A stretch of 64,000 nt of DNA. Source: Pantoea cypripedii. GTDB lineage: Bacteria > Pseudomonadota > Gammaproteobacteria > Enterobacterales > Enterobacteriaceae. Positions 25,188 to 33,842 of this stretch are shown here, piece after piece. Where the stretch lies: contig NZ_CP024768.1 in the NCBI RefSeq assembly GCF_011395035.1, positions 2,145,286-2,209,285 of the forward strand, in the 5' to 3' direction. Below the pieces are notes generated by a model that had not been told where the DNA came from, searched no databases, and was given only the letters and a program-made list of their open reading frames with translations. Position numbers and translations under genes: made by a program. How positions within the stretch are numbered: position 1 is the stretch's first letter; every line of letters begins with the position of its first letter.

Positions 25188-26574
25188 ACAATGCGCGCAG
25201 AATGCCTTCCACGCTGGCCTTCGCATCACCAAACAACATCTGGGTGTTGTCTTTGAAGAACAGCGGGTTCTGCACACCGGCATAGCCGGTATTCATCGAA
25301 CGTTTGAAGACGATAACGTTCTGCGCTTTCCAGACTTCCAGCACCGGCATACCCGCGATCGGGCTGCGCGGATCTTCCTGTGCTGCCGGGTTCACGGTGT
25401 CGTTAGCGCCGATAACCAGTACCGTGTCGGTATCGCTGAAATCATCGTTGATCTCATCCATCTCCAGCACCACGTCATACGGCACTTTGGCTTCCGCCAG
25501 CAGCACGTTCATATGACCCGGCAGACGACCGGCCACCGGATGAATACCAAAACGCACTTTGATCCCGCGTGCCCGCAGTTTCTCGGTGATTTCGGCCACC
25601 GGGTACTGCGCCTGCGCCACCGCCATGCCGTAGCCTGGGGTGATGATCACTGAGGTTGAGGCTTTCAGCAGCTCGGCGGTTTCTTCGGCATTGATTTCGC
25701 GGTGTTCACCGGCTTCTTCACTTTCGCCGCCGACGCTGGTATCCGTACCAAAACCACCTGCAATCACGCTGATAAACGAACGGTTCATCGCCTTACACAT
25801 AATGTAAGACAGGATGGCACCACTCGAACCCACCAGCGCACCGGTGACGATCAACAGGTCGTTGCTCAGCATGAAACCTGCTGCGGCTGCGGCCCAACCT
25901 GAATAGGAGTTCAGCATGGAAACCACCACCGGCATGTCAGCACCGCCGATCGACGCCACCAGGTGCCAGCCAAAAGCCAGCGCGATGAGCGTCATCAGCA
26001 GCAGTGCAAACACCTGCGCACCGGTGCTTCCGGTGCGGACAAACCACACCAGCAGCGCAAATGAAACCACCAGCGCCAGCAGGTTCAGCTTGTGGCGATG
26101 CGGCAGCATCAGCGGACGCGATGAAATTTTACCGCGCAGTTTACCAAAGGCGACGATCGAACCGGTGAAGGTGACCGCACCGATAAAGATGCCAAGGAAC
26201 ACTTCGGTCAGATGGATGTTCTCCATCACCGCCGACAGGCCCGGTGCGTGGTCGAGGTAGCTATTAAAGCCGACCAGAACCGCCGCCAGACCGACGAAGC
26301 TGTGCAGAATGGCAACCAGCTCCGGCATTTCAGTCATTTCGACTTTCTTCGCCAGACGGACGCCCACTGCGCCGCCGATCACCATCGCCAGCAGGATCCA
26401 GGCAACGTTACCGCTGTTGGGGCCAAAGATGGTCGCGAGCAGCGCGAGAGCCATCCCGCTCATGCCAAAAATGTTACCCTGCTTCGATGTCTCATGCTTA
26501 GAGAGACCGGCAAGGCTGAAAATAAACAGAATCGCGGCAACAATGTATGCTGCAGTGACTAATCCGCCAGACAT
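25186..26574 (-). CDS. pntB: NAD(P) transhydrogenase subunit beta
   Basis: Membrane subunit of proton-translocating transhydrogenase, which drives NADP+ reduction by NADH. At 462 residues it has about nine membrane helices in the first 260 residues and a C-terminal NADP(H)-binding domain III (VIITPGYGMAVAQAQ, GRLPGHMNVLLAEAKVPYD, VLVIGANDTVNPAA). Length equals E. coli PntB. Its ATG lies 11 bp downstream of the pntA stop, so the pair forms one operon transcribed leftward. Confidence 0.97.
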   Translation of the reverse strand: MSGGLVTAAYIVAAILFIFSLAGLSKHETSKQGNIFGMSGMALALLATIFGPNSGNVAWILLAMVIGGAVGVRLAKKVEMTEMPELVAILHSFVGLAAVLVGFNSYLDHAPGLSAVMENIHLTEVFLGIFIGAVTFTGSIVAFGKLRGKISSRPLMLPHRHKLNLLALVVSFALLVWFVRTGSTGAQVFALLLMTLIALAFGWHLVASIGGADMPVVVSMLNSYSGWAAAAAGFMLSNDLLIVTGALVGSSGAILSYIMCKAMNRSFISVIAGGFGTDTSVGGESEEAGEHREINAEETAELLKASTSVIITPGYGMAVAQAQYPVAEITEKLRARGIKVRFGIHPVAGRLPGHMNVLLAEAKVPYDVVLEMDEINDDFSDTDTVLVIGANDTVNPAAQEDPRSPIAGMPVLEVWKAQNVIVFKRSMNTGYAGVQNPLFFKDNTQMLFGDAKASVEGILRAL

Positions 26575-26585
26575 GTTGTTACCCC

Positions 26586-28118
26586 TTAATTCTTACGAAA
26601 CATTTTCAGCATGCGCTGGGTGACGGTAAAGCCACCAAAGATGTTGATGCTGGCGATCAGTACCGCGATAAATGACAGCAGCGTGACCCAACCGCCGTGC
26701 CCCATCTGCAACACTGCACCCACCACGATAATGCCGGAGATGGCGTTGGTGACGGACATCAACGGCGTATGCAGCGCATGGCTGACGTTCCACACCACGT
26801 AGTAACCCACCACGCAGGAGAGCGCAAACACGGTAAAGTGCGACAGGAACTCCGGCGGCGCGACGTTTGCCAGGCAGGCGAACAGCACCACGGCCAGCGC
26901 CAGCAGCACAAATTTACGCCACGGTGATGCCGGTTTTTCCTCGGCCTTTTCTTTGGGTGCCGCAGCAGGCTGCGCAGCTTTCGGTGCCGCAGAAACCTGA
27001 ATCGGCGGAGCTGGCCAGGTCACTTCGCCGTCACGGATTACCGTCACACCACGAATCACCACGTCTTCAAAATCGACGGTAATTTGACCGTCTTTCTCTT
27101 TACACAGCAGTTTCAGCAGGTTCACCAGGTTGGTGCCATACAGCTGAGAAGATTGGGTCGGCAGGCGGCTGGGCAGATCGGTGTAACCAATGATCTTCAC
27201 GCCGTTGGTGGTCAGCGTGACCTGATCGGCGACGGTCAGCTCACAGTTACCACCGGTTTGCGCCGCCAGATCGACAATCACGCTTCCCGGTTTCATGCTG
27301 GCAACCATCTCTTTGGTAATCAGCTTCGGTGCCGGGCGGCCCGGAATCAGCGCCGTGGTGACAATGATGTCCACTTCTTTCGCTTGCGTGGCAAACAGTT
27401 CCATCTCCGCCTTAATAAAGGCTTCTGACATCACTTTGGCATAGCCATCGCCGCTGCCCGCTTCTTCCTCGAAATCCAGCTCAAGGAACTCGGCACCCAT
27501 ACTTTGTACCTGTTCCTTGACTTCCGGACGGGTATCGAATGCGCGCACGATAGCACCCAGACTCCCTGCCGCACCAATGGCGGCCAGGCCAGCAACGCCC
27601 GCACCAATCACCATCACTTTAGCGGGAGGAACTTTACCTGCGGCAGTGATTTGGCCGGTAAAGAAACGGCCAAATTCATGCGCGGCTTCAACAATGGCGC
27701 GATAACCGGCAATGTTGGCCATCGAACTGAGCGCATCCAGCGCCTGGGCGCGGGAAATACGTGGTACGGAGTCCATCGCCATCACGGTGACGTTGCGCGC
27801 CGCCAGTTTTTCCAGCAGCACCGGATTCTGCGCCGGCCAGATAAAGCTGACCAGGGTGCTACCTGCACGCGTCAGCGCGATTTCGGCCTCATCGGGCGCA
27901 TTCACTTTCAGCACGATATCTGACTGCCACACGTCAGCGGTGTTGCTGATGGTGGCCCCTGCGGCAACAAAACTTTCATCATCAAAGCTGGCACGAATAC
28001 CTGCGCCCTGCTCGATGGTTACGCTGAATCCCAGCTTGATCAGTTGCTCAACGGTTTTCGGCGTGGCGGCCACGCGCGATTCATTGGCTAACCGCTCTTT
28101 GGGTATCCCAATTAACAT
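26586..28118 (-). CDS. pntA: NAD(P) transhydrogenase subunit alpha
   Basis: Carries NAD(H)-binding domain I (about residues 1-380; VMVIGAGVAGLAAIGAAGSLG Rossmann motif near 170) and four membrane helices near the C-terminus. The frame extends 15 bp upstream, but ATG 28118 (MLIGIPKERLANESRVAATP) matches E. coli PntA at 510 residues and has AAGGAAA upstream. A linker rich in Ala, Pro and Lys (about 388-410) joins domain I to the membrane part and is variable between species. First gene of pntAB; its promoter lies in 28119-28658. Confidence 0.97.
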   Translation of the reverse strand: MLIGIPKERLANESRVAATPKTVEQLIKLGFSVTIEQGAGIRASFDDESFVAAGATISNTADVWQSDIVLKVNAPDEAEIALTRAGSTLVSFIWPAQNPVLLEKLAARNVTVMAMDSVPRISRAQALDALSSMANIAGYRAIVEAAHEFGRFFTGQITAAGKVPPAKVMVIGAGVAGLAAIGAAGSLGAIVRAFDTRPEVKEQVQSMGAEFLELDFEEEAGSGDGYAKVMSEAFIKAEMELFATQAKEVDIIVTTALIPGRPAPKLITKEMVASMKPGSVIVDLAAQTGGNCELTVADQVTLTTNGVKIIGYTDLPSRLPTQSSQLYGTNLVNLLKLLCKEKDGQITVDFEDVVIRGVTVIRDGEVTWPAPPIQVSAAPKAAQPAAAPKEKAEEKPASPWRKFVLLALAVVLFACLANVAPPEFLSHFTVFALSCVVGYYVVWNVSHALHTPLMSVTNAISGIIVVGAVLQMGHGGWVTLLSFIAVLIASINIFGGFTVTQRMLKMFRKN

Positions 28119-28658
28119 ACTGTTTCCTTTCATCGGTTAAAGGATGAGGGTCTGTAAGCGGCACAGGCTCAGGCAACTGAAACAGCGTTTCAGCTACTTA
28201 TGAGCGAAATGCGCAATGTAACAAAGTCTTTATAACCTACTGAAAATATGAATAGCGATCCACAGTGATAATGCCTGCTTATGACATTCACACAAATATT
28301 CAGAAGCAAAGATTGAATGCCACGTTTTACCGCTGTGTTTTGGTCATATTAAAAAATTATATGCTGAGCAAAATCGTGTCACGGCGAATTTAGTGTTATT
28401 AAAAACCTTTATTTAACAATACTTTAACTATTGCAGCACTAAGTGTTACCAGATTTAGTGGTAACGCGCACAAAAAAACGCCATAGCAGAGACTGATGAC
28501 AGTCCAATGAATAATCCGGGTAGATTGTCAATCTATGTCGCATAAATTGGCTGAGACAGGCCGATTATTACATGTAATAATCAGCGGCTAATCTGTTATA
28601 CATCAAGAGTCCAGCACGTTTTCGTACTCATTTTTGCGTAAGGCGAAGGATCATTTTT
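28119..28658. promoter_or_regulatory. Long AT-rich divergent region between pntA and ydgH
   Basis: 540 bp without a gene. AT-rich (runs such as TTAAAAAATTATATGC near 28349 and TTTAACAATACTTTAAC near 28414). It must hold the pntAB and ydgH promoters. A short palindrome, TACATGTA, lies at 28569-28576. I found no known operator, RNA or repeat family in it. Confidence 0.6.
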
Positions 28659-29612
28659 ATGAAGCTTAAGAACACCATTCTGGCGTCCACCTTGTTATCA
28701 CTGCTGGCAGCCAATGCGTTTGCTGCGCAGGAACTGACGCCGGAAAAAGCGGCCGCGTTGAAGCCATTCCAACGTATTAATATCACCGGCCGTTTCAACG
28801 CGATTGGCGACGCTGCGGACGCCGTATCTAAACGTGCTGATGAACTGGGCGCTGCCTCTTACTATATTCAGGGCATTAACGACAGCAACGGCAACAGCGG
28901 TAACTGGCGCGTCACCGCTGACCTGTACCACGCGGATGCGCCTGAAGCATCAAAACAGACTGAATACCTCAGCTACAATGGCGTTAAAGCGCTGCCAAAA
29001 GCTGAAGCCTACCGTCTGGAGCCATTCGATACCGTTTCCGTGAGTGGTTTCTTTCCCAGCCAGCCAGATGTGAATGACGCCATTTCTAAAGCAGCAAAAG
29101 AGAAAGGCGCGGCCTCTTTCTTTATTGTTCGTCAGATCGATGCCAACAACGGCGGTAACCAGTACGTTACTGCTTATGTCTACAAAGCCGATGCTAAAGA
29201 ACGCAAAGTTCAGAGCCCGAACCTGATCCCTGCTGATTCTGAAGCCGGTAAAGCCGCACTGGCCGCAGGGGGTGCTGCCGCGAAAAACGTTGAGATCCCA
29301 GGCGTTGCCTCTTCAGAAACCCCAACCACTAAAGTGGGTCGTTTCTTTGAAACCCAAACCTCCACCGGTGAGCGTTACACGGTAACCTTAGCCGACGGCA
29401 AGAAAATCCAGGAAGTGAACGCGATCACCGCGGCACAGATGCAGCCGTTTGATACCGTGACCTTTACCGGTCACTTCGGTTCACCGACTGAAGTATCAGA
29501 AGAAGTGGCAAAACGTGCCGGTGATAAAGGGGCGAAGTATTATCACGTTACCCGTCAGTGGCAGAACCAGAGCGGCGGCAACCTGACCGTCACCGCAGAC
29601 CTGTTCAAGTAA
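28659..29612 (+). CDS. ydgH: YdgH, periplasmic protein with three YhcN/DUF1471 domains
   Basis: Secreted stress-related protein of unknown biochemical role. Signal peptide MKLKNTILASTLLSLLAANAFA is followed by three repeats of the DUF1471 fold at about 35-95 (NITGRFNAIGDAADAVSKRA), 112-178 (VSGFFPSQPDVNDAISKAAK) and 255-317 (FTGHFGSPTEVSEEVAKRAG). Length is 317 (314 in E. coli). AAGGA lies 8 bases upstream of the start. Divergent from pntAB as in E. coli; a hairpin terminator follows. Confidence 0.93.
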   Translation: MKLKNTILASTLLSLLAANAFAAQELTPEKAAALKPFQRINITGRFNAIGDAADAVSKRADELGAASYYIQGINDSNGNSGNWRVTADLYHADAPEASKQTEYLSYNGVKALPKAEAYRLEPFDTVSVSGFFPSQPDVNDAISKAAKEKGAASFFIVRQIDANNGGNQYVTAYVYKADAKERKVQSPNLIPADSEAGKAALAAGGAAAKNVEIPGVASSETPTTKVGRFFETQTSTGERYTVTLADGKKIQEVNAITAAQMQPFDTVTFTGHFGSPTEVSEEVAKRAGDKGAKYYHVTRQWQNQSGGNLTVTADLFK

Positions 29613-29619
29613 ACCCCAG

Positions 29620-29648
29620 GCAGGGCGGCACCCGTCGCCCTGCTGTTT
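29620..29648 (+). terminator. Terminator after ydgH
   Basis: GCAGGGCG / CGCCCTGC stem (29620-29627 with 29636-29643) followed by TGTTTGC. It starts 7 bp after the ydgH stop. Confidence 0.65.
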
Positions 29649-29819
29649 GCATAAAAGCTAACCTTCTCTGCATCATCATTCATTGCCTTCCCGTTACGCA
29701 CTCCGTAAAATCTGCCGCCTGATTTTCAGGGCATTCCGTTTCAAAGCCGACGATTTGTCGCGTTAATATCCAACGGAATCCTTTTTACCCAGCATACTCT
29801 GCTGCTCAGGAATGGCGTT

Positions 29820-31211
29820 TTGGATAAAAAATTAGGTCTTAGTGCACTCACCGCGCTGGTGCTCAGTTCAATGCTGGGTGCGGGTGTTTTTAGCTTGCCG
29901 CAAAATATGGCCGCCGTTGCCGGTCCGGCGGCGTTGCTGATTGGCTGGTTAATTACCGGGGTGGGAATTCTGTTTCTCTCTCTGGCGATGCTATTGCTGA
30001 CACGCCTCAAACCCGAGCTGGAGGGTGGCATCTTTACCTATGCCCGCGCCGGATTTGGCGAGTTGATGGGGTTCTGTTCGGCGTGGGGATACTGGCTCTG
30101 CGCGGTTATCGCCAACGTTTCCTATCTGGTGATTGTGTTTTCTGCGCTGAGTTTCTTTACCGATACGCCAGACCACGTGGTATTCGGTGATGGAAATACC
30201 TGGCAGGCGATGCTCGGTGCCTCGGTGCTGCTGTGGCTGGTCCATGCGCTGGTGCTGCGCGGCGTGCAAACCGCAGCCAGCATCAACCTGTTGGCCACGC
30301 TCGGCAAACTGGTCCCGCTGCTGTTGTTTGTGGTGCTGGCGGTGATGGCGTTTAACTATGATCGCTTCCGCTTTGATTTCAGCGGTATTGCACTCGGTAA
30401 ACCACTGTGGGAACAGGTTAAGCAGACCATGCTGATCACCCTTTGGGTGTTTATCGGTGTTGAAGGCGCGGTCGTGGTCTCTGCCCGTGCGCGTCATAAG
30501 AAGGATGTCGGTCGCGCGACAATGCTGGCGGTGCTGGCCGCGCTGCTGGTTTATCTGCTGGTGACGCTGCTGTCGCTGGGTGTCGTGCCGCGTGCGGAGC
30601 TGGCGCAAATGCGTAATCCCTCCATGGCCGGATTGATGCAGCATCTGATCGGCCACTGGGGAGATGCCATCATCGCTATCGGCTTAATCATTTCGGTATG
30701 CGGTGCCTATCTGAGCTGGACCATTATGGCCGCTGAAGTCCCGTTCCTTGCTGCGCAATTGGGGGCGTTTCCGCGTAGCATTGCCCGGCAAAACCGCCAT
30801 AACTCCCCTGCGGCCTCACTATGGCTCACCAATGGCAGCGTGCAGGTGTGTCTGATTCTGATTGCCGTCACCGGCGCGGACTACAACACCCTGCTCACCA
30901 TCGCCTCCGAGATGATTCTCGTGCCTTATCTGCTGGTCGGCCTCTATCTGGTCAAAGTAGTTCGCGGGCAACAAAAGCCCCTGGCGATGCTGACGGGCAT
31001 CGGTGCCAGCCTGTATGGCATCTGGTTGTTGTATGCCTCTGGTCCGCTCCACCTGCTGCTGTCCGTGGTGCTTTACGCGCCAGGCGTGTTGCTGTTTCTG
31101 TACGCACGTCGCGGTGGCCGTGCCAGCCAAACGCTGTCACAGCTGGAACGTATCGCTATCGCATTTTTAATCGCCGCGTCAGTGCCTGCCGTATGGCAGC
31201 TGGCAAATTAA
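29820..31211 (+). CDS. ydgI: YdgI, APC-family basic amino acid antiporter (ArcD-like); TTG start
   Basis: Inner-membrane amino-acid antiporter with about 12-13 helices and 463 residues; annotated in E. coli as a putative arginine/ornithine antiporter. The start LGLSALTALVLSSMLGAGVF and the mid-protein WVFIGVEGAVVVSARARHKK are near-identical to E. coli YdgI. The only sensible start is TTG 29820 (MDKKLG as in E. coli MEKKLG), with AGGAA 8 bases upstream. Its TAA stop overlaps the stop of the convergent unknown gene at 31208. In E. coli folM and ydgC come next; they are absent. Confidence 0.93.
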   Translation: MDKKLGLSALTALVLSSMLGAGVFSLPQNMAAVAGPAALLIGWLITGVGILFLSLAMLLLTRLKPELEGGIFTYARAGFGELMGFCSAWGYWLCAVIANVSYLVIVFSALSFFTDTPDHVVFGDGNTWQAMLGASVLLWLVHALVLRGVQTAASINLLATLGKLVPLLLFVVLAVMAFNYDRFRFDFSGIALGKPLWEQVKQTMLITLWVFIGVEGAVVVSARARHKKDVGRATMLAVLAALLVYLLVTLLSLGVVPRAELAQMRNPSMAGLMQHLIGHWGDAIIAIGLIISVCGAYLSWTIMAAEVPFLAAQLGAFPRSIARQNRHNSPAASLWLTNGSVQVCLILIAVTGADYNTLLTIASEMILVPYLLVGLYLVKVVRGQQKPLAMLTGIGASLYGIWLLYASGPLHLLLSVVLYAPGVLLFLYARRGGRASQTLSQLERIAIAFLIAASVPAVWQLAN

Positions 31212-31621
31212 TGCGGCTGACCGGGGATGGAGACACACAGCAGGTCACCCTGCTGTGTCAGGTTGAGCGGCTTACGGTATTCCTGATGGATGGCGTCAAG
31301 CTGCTCCGCTGACAGCGGATAAGGTAACTGGATATCGAAACGGCTGATATGCTGCTGTTCAGCCAGGGTGATCAGGCGCGCAATGTTGATCTCATCACTG
31401 ACCTGAGTTGAAATGATTTGTAATGCTAATTCTTTCAGATGATCATCGCTGGCCTGTAGACTGTGCGCTGATTTACGGGTGACCATGCCAAAAATGGGTA
31501 ACACACCGTAGATGGCGTCAACAAAGCTCCAGCGTTTCTTGCACGAGGCGGAAAGGAAATCACTGTAATTGAAGCAGATGCGGTCACTGTATCCGGCTGA
31601 AGCCAGCTCTTTATCAGACAC
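31208..31621 (-). CDS. Hypothetical protein, 137 residues (GTG start)
   Basis: I do not recognise the family. GTG 31621 has AGGAGG 9 bases upstream, much better than the ATG at 31645, so I chose it. The protein begins MSDKELASAGYSDRICFNYS, with a Cys-Lys-Lys-Arg stretch near residue 28, a hydrophobic segment FVDAIYGVLPIFGMV (about 33-47), and a helical C-terminal half (LITLAEQQHISRFDIQLPYPL). No signal peptide; it is probably soluble. It sits where E. coli has folM and ydgC, convergent with ydgI and divergent from rstA (177 bp), so it could share rstA control. Confidence 0.65.
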   Translation of the reverse strand: MSDKELASAGYSDRICFNYSDFLSASCKKRWSFVDAIYGVLPIFGMVTRKSAHSLQASDDHLKELALQIISTQVSDEINIARLITLAEQQHISRFDIQLPYPLSAEQLDAIHQEYRKPLNLTQQGDLLCVSIPGQPH

Positions 31622-31798
31622 CCTCGCACTCCTCCTGTTTTTCATTACGGTTCCGAACCTTGCGCCACAACGCGCTGCTAATAATGGCACATTTCACGGC
31701 CCGGATACCAGAGAGCAAAGGATATTTCGTGCTGTAGCATAGAGCTCAGCAGCTGAAAAAGCTATGCTGCTGTCCATACTCACCAGTCACAGTGGATT

Positions 31799-32524
31799 AT
31801 GAACAAGATTGTATATGTGGAAGATGAACCGGAAGTCGGTGAACTGATTGCCGCCTACCTCGGACGTCATGACATTGACGTGATTGTGGAAACGCGCGGC
31901 GACCGCGCAGAAGCCACCATTGCCGCCGCCGATCCCGATTTAGTGATGCTGGATATCATGCTACCTGGCAAAGACGGCATGACCTTATGTCGCGATTTGC
32001 GTGCCAGTTGGCAAGGCCCGATTGTGTTGCTGACATCGCTCGACAGCGACATGAACCACATTCTGGCGCTGGAGATGGGGGCTAACGATTACATCCTGAA
32101 AACCACCCCACCCGCTGTGCTACTGGCACGCCTGCGTCTCCATTTACGCCAGGCGCATATCGGCCAGCCTGAATTCACCCCGGCGGTACAAAGTTCGCAG
32201 AAGGTACTGCGCTTTGGCTCGCTGACTATCGATGCACTGAATCGGCAGGTCACGCTGTTTGAGGAAAACATCACCCTTTCTACCGCTGACTTTGATCTGT
32301 TGTGGGAACTGGCCAATCACGCCGGGCAGATCCTCAATCGTGATGCGTTGTTACAAACCCTGCGCGGCGTTAGCTATGACGGGATGGATCGCAGCATTGA
32401 TGTGGCAATTTCTCGCCTGCGCAAGAAACTGTATGACAGCGCCACCGAGCCATTCCGCATCAAAACCATCCGTAACAAAGGCTACCTGTTCGCGCCGCAG
32501 GCCTGGGATACCCGTTCCGCATGA
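31799..32524 (+). CDS. rstA: Response regulator RstA
   Basis: OmpR-type response regulator of the RstBA system (PhoP-linked in E. coli; controls asr and other acid or iron genes). Receiver domain about 1-120 with phospho-acceptor Asp52 (LVMLD) and VEDEP near the start; winged helix about 140-235 (ADFDLLWELANHAGQILNRD, VDVAISRLRKKL-like VAISRLRKKLYD). Length is 241. rstB overlaps its end by four bases (ATGA). An RstA-box match lies in front of asr in this window. Confidence 0.95.
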   Translation: MNKIVYVEDEPEVGELIAAYLGRHDIDVIVETRGDRAEATIAAADPDLVMLDIMLPGKDGMTLCRDLRASWQGPIVLLTSLDSDMNHILALEMGANDYILKTTPPAVLLARLRLHLRQAHIGQPEFTPAVQSSQKVLRFGSLTIDALNRQVTLFEENITLSTADFDLLWELANHAGQILNRDALLQTLRGVSYDGMDRSIDVAISRLRKKLYDSATEPFRIKTIRNKGYLFAPQAWDTRSA

Positions 32525-33828
32525 GAAAGCTCTTTATCCAGTTCTATTTATTACTTTTCGTCTGCTTTCTGGTGATGACCCTGCTGGTAGGACTGGTGTA
32601 CAAATTCACCGCCGAACGCGCCGGACGCCAGTCGATGAACGATTTGATGGCCAGTTCGTTGTTTTTGATGCGCAGCGAATTGCGCGAGATCCCGCCGCGT
32701 GACTGGAACAAAACCATCCGCAGTCTCGATCTCGATTTATCCTTCAATCTGCACATCGAGCCGATGAGTAAATATGAACTGGATGAGCCGGATATGAAGC
32801 GGTTGCGCGCGGGTGAAATTGTCGCGCTTGATGATCAATATACCTTCCTGCAACACATTCCGCGCAGCCATTACGTCTTGTCCGTCGGACCGATTCCCTA
32901 CCTGTTTTATCTGCATCAGATGCGGCTGCTGGATATCGCGCTGCTGGCTTTTATCGGCATGTCGCTGGCGTTGCCGGTGTTTATCTGGATGCGCCCCCAC
33001 TGGAAAGAGATGCTGCGGCTGGAAAAAGCGGCGCAGCGCTTTGGCCGGGGTGAACTGGATGTGCGTACCCATTTTGACAGCACCTCCAGCCTGTTCCGTC
33101 TCGGCGTTGCCTTCAACCAGATGGCGGATAACATCAACACGCTGGTCGCCAGTAAGAAACAATTGATCGACGGTATCGCCCATGAGTTACGTACCCCGCT
33201 GGTGCGTCTGCGCTACCGACTGGAAATGAGTGAAAACCTGAGCGAACACGAATCTGCGGCGCTTAATCGGGATATCGGCCAGCTGGAAAGCTTAATCGAG
33301 GAGCTGCTGACCTATGCCCGCCTCGACCGTCCGCGCGTCGATCTGACGCTCAAATCTTTTGATCTCGCCGAATGGCTGCGCCTGCATATTGAAGATGTGC
33401 AGGCGGTCAATCCGCAGGCGCAGATCGATCTTGACATCCCGCAGCGTGAAAACGTGGGTGTCGCCGATACCCGTTTGATGGAGCGCGTGCTGGATAACCT
33501 GGTCAACAACGCGCTGCGCTACGCCCAACAACGGTTGCGCGTCAGCCTGTGGTTTGACGGTAGTGTCGGTTGTTTACAGGTGGAGGATGACGGTCCAGGC
33601 ATTCCACAAGAAGAACGCGAACGCGTTTTTGAACCCTTTGTTCGCCTTGATCCGAGCCGTGATCGCGCCACCGGCGGCTGTGGTCTCGGCCTGGCGATTG
33701 TGCATTCCATCGCCCTTGCGTTGCAGGGTAACGTTACCATTGAGAGCAGCCCGCTGGGCGGTGCCAGCGTTCGCTTTTGCTGGCCGGTTGATCTACCCTT
33801 GCGGGAAATCCCATCGCGCTTAACTTAA
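32521..33828 (+). CDS. rstB: Sensor histidine kinase RstB
   Basis: Inner-membrane sensor that phosphorylates RstA. Two membrane helices (about 5-28 and 137-157) flank a periplasmic sensor loop of about 110 residues; HAMP follows (about 160-210), then the phospho-acceptor His221 in IDGIAHELRTPLVRLRYRLE, the N-box NLVNNALRYA, G1 DDGPGIP and G2 GGCGLGLAIV. Length is 435 (433 in E. coli). Start overlaps rstA. 14 bp downstream begins the M32 carboxypeptidase gene, which may therefore be in the rstAB transcript; E. coli has tus and fumC there. Confidence 0.95.
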   Translation: MRKLFIQFYLLLFVCFLVMTLLVGLVYKFTAERAGRQSMNDLMASSLFLMRSELREIPPRDWNKTIRSLDLDLSFNLHIEPMSKYELDEPDMKRLRAGEIVALDDQYTFLQHIPRSHYVLSVGPIPYLFYLHQMRLLDIALLAFIGMSLALPVFIWMRPHWKEMLRLEKAAQRFGRGELDVRTHFDSTSSLFRLGVAFNQMADNINTLVASKKQLIDGIAHELRTPLVRLRYRLEMSENLSEHESAALNRDIGQLESLIEELLTYARLDRPRVDLTLKSFDLAEWLRLHIEDVQAVNPQAQIDLDIPQRENVGVADTRLMERVLDNLVNNALRYAQQRLRVSLWFDGSVGCLQVEDDGPGIPQEERERVFEPFVRLDPSRDRATGGCGLGLAIVHSIALALQGNVTIESSPLGGASVRFCWPVDLPLREIPSRLT

Positions 33829-33842
33829 CAAGGAGTTTCCCC

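Noticed and set aside
29991..30656. 221-residue minus-strand frame opposite ydgI
   Set aside because: Gln/His/Arg-rich composition of an antisense shadow; ydgI is clearly the gene.
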